A stretch of DNA of 64,000 nt, taken from contig NC_092025.1 of NCBI RefSeq assembly GCF_042242105.1, positions 18,010,156-18,074,155 on the forward strand, in the 5' to 3' direction. This stretch comes from Pempheris klunzingeri. Lineage: Eukaryota > Chordata > Actinopteri > Acropomatiformes > Pempheridae. Below the pieces are notes generated by a model. That model was not told where the DNA came from, did not search any database, and saw nothing but the letters and a program-made list of their open reading frames with translations. The position numbers and the translations under genes are program-made. The stretch's first letter is position 1; each line of letters begins with the position of its first letter. Below, piece by piece: positions 1 through 11,100 of the stretch.

Positions 1-743
1 AGTAACGTTGCACAGTCGACCGAAATCTTTATAAAAATCCTTGAAATGCTCACATGAATATCAGTGCACACAGTTAAATGATGTATTCATGCAACAGACT
101 AAAACAGTGTTACTGTCAAACTAATGTGTAAATAATCTGTTTTAGCAGTTATTTCTAAATGTAGTTCAATGACTGTGTTATTCAGGTAAAAGTCTACTGT
201 ACAAACAGGATTGCTACAGTTTCTGCCAAACTGCAGTGTGGCTTTAAAATAGCCCAATGGGAGTCCTAATGCTACTTAGAAATATTTAGAGTACAGGCAC
301 GTGTACTTCTTTGGGGTATTTAAAAGTGTGGAATGTTGTTTAGAAAAAATACCACTTTGACCACAGCGATGCGGGGGCTGGGCGAGTAGATTGGCCACTC
401 TGAAGCTTTTGATCATTTTTCTTTCAGTCAATCAAATCTAATCAGTGCATAATGCATCTGTGATTCACCACTCTCAGATAAATTGCTTCCCTGTCTGCTC
501 ATAACCTGAGAGACAGTGGATTTAGCAGTCTTTAATGCTCTCCCAATACTGGAAACTGAAGTTTTTTTAGTTGTGACTCCGTCCCACCGAGGGACCAGCT
601 CCCTCTGCCCCACAGAGAGCTCAACTCTTCCACTCGGGTACTAAGCTGAAGACTGTAAGAGAGGTACCACGTCTCATACTCTGAAGAATTTCAGAGAATT
701 TTTTTTTCTCTCCCTCAAGAACAGGGAGGTATTTTTATAAATA
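1..743. other. Upstream flank and 5' leader of slc22 copy A; no gene seen
   Basis: AT-rich sequence before the first start codon. I see no coding exon that can be supported. The last 80 or so bases (T-rich tract, then TTTATAAATAATGG) read as the 5' leader leading into the ATG at 744. A TATA-like TTTATAA lies at 734-740, too close to the ATG to be assigned as a core promoter. A short minus-strand ORF at 428-613 has a helix-turn-helix flavour but is not strong enough to call. Confidence 0.4.
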
Positions 744-3700
744 ATGGGAGACTATGATGAAGACACTGCATTCCTTGGACAGACAGGTCCATATTTCTGG
801 ACCACATTCTTCCTCCTAAACACAGTTTTTGTCTCCACCGGATTCAATGGACTGTACATTGTCTTCGTCGGGGCAGCTCCGAAACACCACTGTCTCATTC
901 CAGACGTTAACTTAACTGAGGACTGGAAAAATGCCATCATTCCGCACACGATAGTGGATGGTGAGGAGGTGCAGAGCCAGTGCAGCAGATATAGGCTGGA
1001 TGTGGTCAGAAATCTCTCTGCTGAGGGATATGTTCCTGGAAGAGATGTCAACCTCACTAACTTGGAGAAGGAGGGATGTTTAGATGGATGGAACTACAGC
1101 AAAGAGAACTACCAATCCAACATTGTCACTGAGGTCAGTGTCAATGTGCATGTGTGTGTTTTCTGTGTTATTTATCAGTTGTGGGAAATTTCAATTTCTA
1201 AAAGTTTTCAACTTTGTCTTGAAACTTTGTCTTCTCTTTGAAATGTGTGTGTGATTCTTGTCTCTTCACAGTGGGACCTTGTTTGTGACAACGAATGGAA
1301 AGTTCCCTTCGCGTCCTCGACCCTTTTTGTTGGATACCTTGTAGGGTCCCTGATCTCAGGCCAGCTTTCTGACAGGTAATTCATCCTTATTTATTTATTG
1401 TTGAAATACACTCATGTTGTTGTCCAATATAAACCATGATTGTACTTTATGTATAGCAAGACAGTTTTTGTCCTTCACTACATACTGTAGGTATGTTACC
1501 ATTAATGAAAGGTTGGTGAACGTTTGGAAAAGTGAAGAAACTGACAACTGACAATATAATGACAACAGCCCCATCTACTGTTAGAGTTGATCTGGTGAAG
1601 GATTTCTTCACTGAGCTACAAATCTCCTACTATAAAGTCATCACCAGTCTTACAACAATTGGTTCCCAAATATCTAAACTCTTTTTTTCTTTATTAAATG
1701 CTCTGGAATGACAGACATTCAGTCAGGAGTAGTGTACCAGGAAGGGATCTACCACTTAGCGGTGGGTGATGGTCTCATGTGCACTCAGGCCAACTTTAAA
1801 CTATAAGCTGCTATAAGTCCACGTTCGACCTTCATTTCCTCAATAGCACCGTAACTGCTCTTTGTTATGCTTATTTGATTGCATTTAGAATTCCAATGCC
1901 CTTAAATACATGTTAGATTATTAGTTATAACACTGTCTTATGTTTATTATTTCAGCTTTGTCTTCGGTTGATGGTATTTAAAAGCATTGAAACCAGATAC
2001 AAATGAGCTTTATCTAAGAGACCATCAGCTGTCAGAAGTAGTACGTTAAGTTGGTGCTGTATTTTTCTGCCACACAGTTGTTGATCCTGAAAGGTGTGAG
2101 AACAATGTAGTAGAGTATTTGTAGAGTTTTTGCTGTTAGTTGAGGTGAGGGTTAGGCTCTGAATGATGGAAATGTTGTGTGCCTATTTGCAGAAAGCAGG
2201 GGGCTCAGGACACAGCAGTGTGGAGTATTTGTGTGTTGAACTATTCTGCTCATTTGCAGCTGTGAAAACTGTGCACCCAGTGACTGAGAAAGAGGGAGTG
2301 AGGGGGTTTAAGGTTTTAAAGCTTTTTGATCATTATGTCCAAGTGAAGGGTTTTAACACTAAAATAAAGCCTTTGGTAGATTATAACTGTATTTTGCCAG
2401 CAGTTTGGGAGAATATGTTAATATGCAGAATAGCCATTCAGGAAACTTTACAACAGTCTTCATCTTTCGTAACTGCTGGTAAAATGTTCATTTAAGCTTG
2501 TCTCTCCCAACATTCCTAACAAACCAGCCTGTGTTTATCTTCTGGAGCTTTGTCCTGCTAGGACCTGATTGAGAAAGAATGGTGGAAAAGTCAAGGCTAC
2601 AGTGTCTTAAATTGCCATAAATCCCAGCTGTACCTAATCAAAAGTCATGTGGCATGATATCAGCGTTTTAGTTTGCTGTTGCATTAACTTAGTTTAACCT
2701 AGTTGTGTAAATTTAAGGCAACTAAGCTGCACACAGCTTCCCTTTCTTTGCACAGAGGTGCATCAGATATGAAATTGAGTTACACGCAGCCAAGTTTTGC
2801 AGAAAAAGTTGCTACTCCAATAGTAGGCGTTAAGGATAAAGTGCCTGACACTGAACCGAGATTTGAGCATGTTTAAATCCACAATATCTTCATCGCGATT
2901 GCAGGAATTGTAGATCTTTTTGCTGGACAGCAGAGCCCCAATTATAAGAGACAGAGAATAATTAACCAAATAAATCTAACCTGAAATTAAAGCTAATAAT
3001 ATTTGGTTGGTGCAAGTCATTGACCGGCTGCAGTCGCTCCTCACAGACATCAGCAGACACCGTCTGCTCAGTCTGGGCTCCAGCAAGAGGAAGTTGGATT
3101 GAAGTTCGGTGGCCAGCCGAGAACATTCCTCGGTCTGGCGATACAAAACACTCACTGTCGTTGTTTACAATCATTGCCTTGTTGAATTTGCCCAAATTAC
3201 TGACTTTAGTATAAAAAAGGACAACGCAATCAAATGACTGTCATCACTGTGTCTGTGAATTACTGCCAATTATATATAATTCTTTTCCATTCAGGTTTGG
3301 GAGGAAGAAAGTTGTTTTCATCTCTCTTGCGGCCCAGTGTGTCTCGGTCCTGCTTCAGTCCTTCTCTCACTCATGGAGGATGTTCTGCATCATGTTCCTC
3401 TTTGTTGGAGCCTCCCAGATTTCTATCTACATTTCTGCATTTGTACTAGGTATGAATGACCCAGTACCTGCTATTATCTGCATAAATAACTCATTTGACT
3501 CATATTTTACTACGTACTACGTACTAAACATTTTGTTTTATTTTGGACAGGAACTGAGCTGTTAAGTAAAACCATGCGAGTGATCTTCACAACTCTCGGG
3601 GCCTTTCTTTTCTATTGCATTGGGTACATGACACTACCCTGGATTGCATATGGCATCAGAGAATGGAGGACTCTTCTTGCTGTTCTGTCCACAACCGCTG

Positions 3701-6700
3701 TGGTCTACATCCCATTGTGGTGGTACGTTTCCCGTAATACTTAAAGATTTTTAAACTACGGTTTTGTGCATTACTCTAACATTCCCATGGTCAGCATCAA
3801 TGGTACATCAGGTATGTATGTATCAGGTATATATAACAAATCAAATTACTTTCATAGTAAACCTAAGTTTATTGCGCAGGTTCATCCCAGAGTCTCCTCG
3901 GTGGTTGATCACTCAGGGACGAGTGGACGAGGCTGAGGCCATAGTGAGAGCTGCTGCAAGGAAAAATAAAGTTGAGGCACCACCAGTCATTTTTAAGGAG
4001 ACTGAGGTAAGTTTTTTTATTAATATCATTATATAATTTGTGACATTTGAATTACAAAGTCCTTTTCAACCCTTTGGTCAAATCTGAGTTTTTTCATTCA
4101 TTAAAACACTGAACACAGTGTCCTCAGATGTGAGAGTGGAAAACTCACCCACCTTCAACACAGAAATGGAATTATTCATAACATATTTGAGATATTCTGT
4201 GTGCATGCTGGAAAACCTAACCGCATGAATTCTCTTGTTTGCATTGGTTTTATCTACAGGCAATGCCTGCAAGCAAGACATATACCATGCTTGATATTCT
4301 GAAATCCAAGAACATCAGATGCATCACGCTGATGTGCCTCATTTTGTGGTGAGTGGTTGTTGTTTTTTTTCTGACATCAAATACAGTTGATCATTTACAA
4401 GTTTGTTAATCAATGATCATACAGATTTCTGTTCATATGCATCTGAATGAACCAAGAGTATCATGACTACAACAAACTAGAAGAAAAATGACTTATAACT
4501 GTTATTTTATGATGTAAGTAACGGTGATGTGCCGTTAATTCTACTTTTCTTCATCTCTTCTCAGGATGGCAATTAACATTGGGTATTTTGGATTATCCCT
4601 TAATACCTCCAACCTGAGTGGCAACCCCTTCATGAACTGTTTTTTATCAGCTACGTCTGAGGTTCCTGCCTATGTCGTTTCTACTTGGCTGCTAAAAAAA
4701 TGTCCAAGAAGAGCACTTCTGTCATCGTTCCTCGTCATTGGAGGAGGACTTCTTCTTCTCATCCAGTTCATCCCTGATTGTAAGACGTCTTCTCTGTTAC
4801 GTAAAATTATAGTGTGACAACCCATTAAACACACATGGTGATCTACATTATAGCTTATAGCGCAGCTAAAACATTTGTGAACGGGAAATGGTCATCACAG
4901 CTGTGGGTGGTGAGTCTTCTCATTAACATGGCGGCATGGCATTTATGAAACTACAAAGCGAACATTTTCTCCTTTCCTTCCAATGGTATCGAGCCATGCA
5001 AATGCTTTTTATGCATATAGTCACCATGTTACCAAAGTTATCCAAAGAATTGGGGATGCTGATTTTAGAAAGATGTGTTCCAGTTATGAAAACATTTTGA
5101 ACAACAACCCAACATCCCTGAAGCCCACAAAAACCTTGATTTAGCCAAAAATGAATAAAAACGTATTAACCTTTCATACTATAATACATAAAAACATGGT
5201 GGCAGTGAGATTTTTGCTGTATACAAATATTTGTAATTTTGCTGAATGCAGCTGTCTCCTAAGACGCATATTTGCTTTGCAGCAATGATTGCTCAGTTAT
5301 CAAAGCCATCGGGCTTCCTGAAAAGTCACATTTTACATCCTTGTGATTCTGTCTTAAGAGGAGGCTATGTTCAACCAATGGTACAATGTTTAGCTTGTCA
5401 CAAGGCGCCAGGACGGGCTGTTTCATAAGGCTTTATGCAAGACGGTGCTGGTTGTGCAACAGGCATAACTAGTTATGGCAGGCAATGTGATTGCAGGCAG
5501 TTTTACCGCATGTGTAAAGCCATAAATGGGTTCATGGAGGTTTAAAGAAACAGTGCTGTCGTTAAAGTACAAAAGATTAGATCACACACTCTTAGCTGAT
5601 CAGCATTTAAACCAATATGCCAGACTAAAAGAATATACATGTACTTTAAAATAGAACTCTTCATGCTCTCCCTGAGAGTGCTTGGATGTTTTCCTCTCTG
5701 TGACCAGTTTTTTTCATCCTCAAGAGCGCAGGGTTCAATCCTCCTAACATTAACTTAGGTATTTTACAAGATTTGGAGGATTCATTCTTAAATCACTCTA
5801 AATATCTTCTTTCTCTCCTCAGCCCTTCAGTATGTTGCTCTGGCACTGGAAATGACTGGGAAATTTGGCTTCACCATGGCCTTCAGCATTGTCTACATCT
5901 ACACCGCTGAGATTTACCCCACTGTACTCAGGAATGTCGGGATGGGAATGTGTTCTTCTGCTGCACGCATTGGCAGCATCACAGCTCCTTATGTCATCTA
6001 TTTAGGTATGTAGATATTGAGGGCAGTATCTCGCCATGGTACTGCATATTCACTGTTTGATATACTGTATGTATCTAAGAGAACAAAAAAGTCTGTTTGG
6101 GATAATATGAGTGATATGTACAGTGAATGTTTATAGTGAATTTTGCTCCTTTTGTTATTTACAGGTACGTATAATAAGGTTCTGCCTTATATTCTCATGG
6201 GCAGTCTCACAATTGCCTCGTCTGTGGTGAACTTCTTCCTTCCGGAGACCCTCAATAGAGACCTTCCAGAAACAGTGGAGCAGATGCAAGAATGTCAGGG
6301 GTAGGTGCATTTTGCTCAGGTCACATATTTTTCAGGTCACCAGTACAATATTTAAGGATGATTCAGTAATGTATTTAAAAATTATTTATTGCTTCTGCTA
6401 CCCGAACTGCATCCATAGCATTGGTCTATCATATAAAACAGCCGTAATTGACCAACCAGAATTGAGTATTCAACAAAGTTGTGTAATAATTTTTTAGAAT
6501 TTACCTGATTAGATATGATAATGGCCTTGACCTATATGGCCCTGCAATGCAGACAAATCCAAAATATAAATATATTCTGCCGTTTATGTATCTGTGGGAG
6601 CTGTGTTACTCATTTGCTATTTTTAACGTGGCATGTCTTTTAACTCCAGGTTGTGCAGTGGCTCAAAAAAGAAGAAATATGTTGAAGAAGGAGGGAGGGG

Positions 6701-6755
6701 CAACCCACCCATTCAACGTGAGGCGAAACCTGATGTGCAAACTCTGACTCCGTAG
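744..6755 (+). CDS. slc22a4/5-like: OCTN-type organic cation/carnitine transporter, SLC22 family (copy A)
   Basis: Plasma-membrane carrier of the major facilitator superfamily; the family moves carnitine and organic cations, often with Na+. Ten coding exons: 744-1133, 1272-1375, 3295-3449, 3551-3722, 3880-4006, 4260-4348, 4565-4779, 5823-6005, 6165-6300, 6650-6755. They sum to 1677 nt, 558 aa (human OCTN2 is 557). Exon sizes 104, 155, 172, 127, 215, 183 and 136 are those of vertebrate OCTN genes. Visible hallmarks: DYDE near the N-terminus; a large first extracellular loop with four N-glycosylation sequons (NLT, NLS, NLT, NYS) and ending IVTEWDLVCD; MFS loop 2-3 motif SGQLSDRFGRKK; a Walker-A-like GTELLSKT (residues 217-224, where mammals have GTEILGKS); [19 protein letters not shown], whose Glu447 aligns with Na+-linked Glu452 of human OCTN2. 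Exon 6 is 89 nt, 12 shorter than in copy B. The C-terminus ends TLTP, so it lacks the PDZ ligand (-TAF) of mammalian OCTNs. Intron 2 (1.9 kb) and intron 7 (1.0 kb) hold nothing I can name. Assignment to slc22a4 versus slc22a5 is not possible without a tree. Confidence 0.95.
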
Positions 6756-6805
6756 TTTTTCTCAGTGGCCTTGTTTAACTTTTAAGAAAGAAAGGCCAAC
6801 ACAGA

Positions 6806-6872
6806 AATAAAGAAAGAAAGCAAGAAAGAACACTTATCACTTCTTGCTTGAAAGTAGTAATCTGAAAATAAA
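6806..6872 (+). terminator. Candidate polyadenylation signals of slc22 copy A
   Basis: AATAAA occurs at 6806-6811 and again at 6867-6872, 51 and 112 nt after the stop codon. Both are placed correctly for a short 3' UTR. Which one is used cannot be told from sequence. Confidence 0.5.
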
Positions 6873-7154
6873 ACCCAAAACATGCACAGTGGCATCCAAC
6901 TGTTGGCTTTTTATCATTCAAAAAAAAAAAATCTTATATTTTTTTACTCAACTGATGCTTGCACATTCCAAAGTTTGCAGAAAACAATTTTAAATTGTTA
7001 AAAACTTTTGTATGAAATTGAAATGCATGTATGATTTGTCTCACAATACATGTGATTAAAATATGAACATAGGACCTCTCAGTGCAAAGTCTCATCTTTA
7101 AAAGATTATGTAGTGTTATGTTTCTTTGTTGCTCAGAGTGAAAAGGTTTACATT

Positions 7155-7335
7155 TGAAACATGAGAAAAACGATACAACTCAGGTGTGTTTGGTAAATAT
7201 AAGGCTACTGCCAGCAGCTGGTTAGCTTAGCTTAGCTTAGCATGACAACTGGACACAGCCAGCATGGCTCTGTCTAACCATAACATCCAGACATCCCTTT
7301 AACACATTATGTCTTGTTTGTTTGACAGTTACGTA
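7155..7335 (+). repeat. Partial left arm of a foldback-type teleost interspersed repeat
   Basis: Contains the tell-tale TTAGCTTAGCTTAGC run followed by a GGACACAGCC...GCATGGCTCTGTC block and then AACACATTATGTCTTGTTTG. This is the left arm of an interspersed repeat that I recognise as very abundant in percomorph genomes; a nearly complete copy is at 54.68-55.33 kb. Only one arm is present here. It sits in the 1.4-kb gap between the two slc22 genes, which otherwise (6873-8163) shows nothing coding. Confidence 0.65.
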
Positions 7336-8163
7336 CAGTACAATACAATGTACCTCATGTAAACGTAAAGTATATAAATCAGTGCAAATCTAAAAGCTAC
7401 AGTTGTATTCCCAGCACTGGTGACTTCACATTAACAAAGAGAAGTATCTCTCTGTTGACCCCTAACTACGATCATGTCATAGTTGACATATGTCATGTCA
7501 GGAATCTCTGAAGAGCGAGGAAGAGCAAGGAGCCCCCTGAACATGTTCAGAAGATTAAGAAAAGGGAAAAGGTGACAGTTTTTATAATAATATGGATTCT
7601 CTATTTCTGTTGAAATGACGTCAATGTCTGGCAGAATGCACGGTGTGATTACTTTAAACCTTTTTTTAAATTATACTAGTTAAGTATTATATAGTATTAT
7701 ATGATGCAAATTATGTAAGGCACGAGAGTTACTGGTGGAAACCCTGTAAACTCTCCAAATAAGCAGCTCAAGCATATCTGGAAATGACAATAACAGGCTG
7801 TATTAATGTTTAACAGTGCTTGAAAATGATTAACTGATTTCCCAAGGATTCTTGAATAATCCTCGAATTTCCTTGCACTACAACACGTATAATGAATATA
7901 ATGTCTTCATTGCTTGAGTCTGATAGAAAACATCAGAACATCAGGAAGTGTATATTTGAAAGCATTTTGTAACACAGCAATTTTTTTTCCTCCAAGCACT
8001 GTATGTAACTGTGTAACTTCCACATCCGGTTAAGCTGACATATAAAACCTGGAGTGTTATGGCATACTGCTCACTGTCTCTTGTGCTTTTCAGCATTGAC
8101 AAGGTGTCTGTTTGACTTTTTCCTTCTTTTCTTTTTTTAAATATCAAAGATTTTTCTAAAGTA

Positions 8164-11100
8164 ATGGGCACCTCAAAAATTCGGGACTATGACAGCATCA
8201 CATCTTTTCTTGGATCTTGGGGACCCTTTCAGCGAAGGATTTTTTTAGCACTGGCTATCAGCATTTTACCAAATGGGTTTATTGGCATCTATATAGTATT
8301 TGTAGGTGATTCCCCACCTCATGAGTGCTACATCCCTGAAAACTACAGCATAAGTGAAATGTGGAGAAATGTGACAATCCCATTAGAAACATTGGATGGC
8401 ATCACAAAGCGCAGCTCTTGCTCGAGGCTTAACCTGGAAATATTAAGGAACTACTCTCAAAATAACATCATCCCACATGTGGATGTGAATGTGAGTGAAA
8501 TCCCTTTGGAGACTTGTCTGGATGGATGGACTTACAGCAAAATAATCTACGAGTCAACCATTGTCACAGAGGTGAGCAATAAGTCATCGAATAATAGCCT
8601 CTTGGTGACTATGCCTAATTTTCAAGGCGTTATATCCCACTATGAAAAGACTGCATTGCAATCATCTGATAAGACTTATCACTTATCTCATAAAAAGCAC
8701 AGGTATGATAGCACCTTAAAGGTCCCACTCCTATTTATCATCATGAAATTAAACAGTTCCCTGGATGTACTGTATGTGTGTTCTCATCTGATTTAAAAAA
8801 AAAAAAAAAAAGTAATTGTAAAACTAAGAATAGTGATTAACACTGTGTACAAGCTTATTGAAATAGAAAGTTCAAAGTTTTAATATTATAGTTGTACCAG
8901 TCATTCCTTAGTTCAAACAGTCTAGGTAGATGTGTTAAATGAATGAGATTTACTAAAATACAAAATAGATTTCAGCACACAAACTGTACCGTCTATGTGA
9001 TTACTGCAACTGCTGCTAATTATGCTGCTGCTACGAAAGGCATGAAAGTATAACCTGTGCGACTACTGTTATTGTTGTCACTATTACTGGCCCTATCTAC
9101 TGATAACGTTGCTGCTATCACTAGGAGGACTGTAACAGACCGTGGATATTACTACAGTTATGAAATAGCAGTAATTTTACAGCTTTCAAAACGTCATTCA
9201 GATTTCATTTTATTGTCACAAAAGAGAGACCTGCATGAGACATGTGTTACTAAATTGAACAACGTCAGTAGCGTCACTGAAGACTGAGAAAGTGTGTGAT
9301 TTTTGCAGTGGGACTTGGTGTGTGAGAATGGATTCAAAAGGCCGCTGACCACTTCTGTCAATTACATCGGTGTGCTAGTGGGAGCGCTTGTCTCAGGCCA
9401 CATGTCGGACAGGTCCGTACTCCACACGACAACATCCAGTTTTGCTGTTAGTGTTAAAGACAAATCATGTTATTTACTCTACAAACTGTGTTTTTCTTAT
9501 ACAGGTATGGAAGGAAGCCAGTGCTCTTTCTCATGATGACTCTTCAGTCTGTGACAATCACAGCACAGATATTCTCCCCGAACTGGGAGGTCTTCACCTT
9601 CATTTTCTGCCTCGTAGGTGCAGGGGGATTCTCAAACTACATCATCGCATTTGTGCTGGGTATGTTTTCCATTAAGGGTTTTGAACATGCAACTTTTGAT
9701 ACGGCTTGTTCTGTTTAGGTGCTGTGTGTCGTAATGGCCCGCCTGACCTTGTAGGTAAAACAGATAAATAATCCTGCTCCAACAAATATTCTGTTTCAAA
9801 AGTTATTGGGGGCCTAAGTGAAAAGAATAAACATACCTGTGGAGTGTACCAATGTGTACAAGTATATCAAATGTGAAACACAGATGCATGTAGATTAAAT
9901 GTGCGTTCAAAGGCAATGTTCAGTAAGAGGTAAAAAGACTTACATATCATATCACAATGCCCTAGGGGCATTTCAAAGTGCCCTTCTGGTGGCCTTTCTG
10001 CCACTGGTCAGCATTAACATTTTTATTGATGGTAATCTAGATGGCTTTGCGCATAAATTGTTGTTTGTTCGTTTTATTAGTTGCATACTGTCATGATGTT
10101 GTCACATATGAATGCCCCACAATGAACTGTTTATTCTCTTGCTCTTGGTCACTGATCTCACAGGAAATCTGCTTAAACAGAACTGAATGGCACCCAGGCA
10201 CTTGAATCTGAGGTTTATTTTGATAAGTTATACTTTAATTTATTACACCTACAGGTACAGAAATTCTAAGCCCAAAGGCCAGAGTGGTCTTCTGCTCCCT
10301 TGGTGTTTTTATGGCCTCAGCTTTGGGCTACATGGCAATGCCAGCTGTGGCTTACTTCCTTCGTGACTGGCGGATGCTGTTAATTCCCATGGCTGCCAGT
10401 GGCCTGATTTACATCCCACTGTGGTGGTAAGAATATTCATATACTGTATTTTAGCTTGCCCTCTTGCACAGCAACCTTTATATTGTTTGGTAGTGTCCTG
10501 TTTGTAACTCAGAGGAAAACTTAAGTTTAAAAAAGCAGAAAGCAGCAGGACTGTAACTGACTGAATGATGGGGACTTAGTCTGGGTAAACATTAAGTTTG
10601 GTTAAGACACAGTGAGGGATGCCGTTAATTCAGAGATGTCCTACATTCCTGTTATGAAACACCATTAAAGTGTAAATACTGTAATTGATCAACCAAACAA
10701 ATCAGTTGGTGAGGTTGCAAGTACTTCAAAAAAGTAGCACACCAAAATTAATTTGCGTGTTCCTGCAAAATCGGTGGTGGTGGAAGCTTGGTGACGTGAC
10801 AATATCTCAGATTTTCATATTCTGTCCTCAAGAAACCGTAATAAAGCCACCAGAACATGGCATTAAATGGCAAGACTTTAACAAGCTGCAGAAAGATGAT
10901 ACAGCAGCACAGGTGGGTCTTTATCGGCATACTGAATTTGGTAAACACTTTATTGATAGAAATTCTGGTGTAATGGTTAAGGATCACAAACTGGTTTGTT
11001 TTGGTGCACTTCAGTCCTGTTTCTCTGCGTGTATCTGCACATGTTTCTGTATCCCTGTGTTTGAACTCTCCAGGTTAGTCCCAGAGTCTCCTCGCTGGCT

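Noticed and set aside
428..613. Minus-strand ORF with a helix-turn-helix look, possibly a Tc1/mariner transposase remnant
   Set aside because: Only 61 codons, no DDE domain nearby, and no terminal inverted repeats seen. The similarity is impressionistic.
2163..2495. 110-codon ORF inside intron 2 of slc22 copy A
   Set aside because: No domain, inside an intron of a well-supported gene, and no splice sites that fit the flanking exons.
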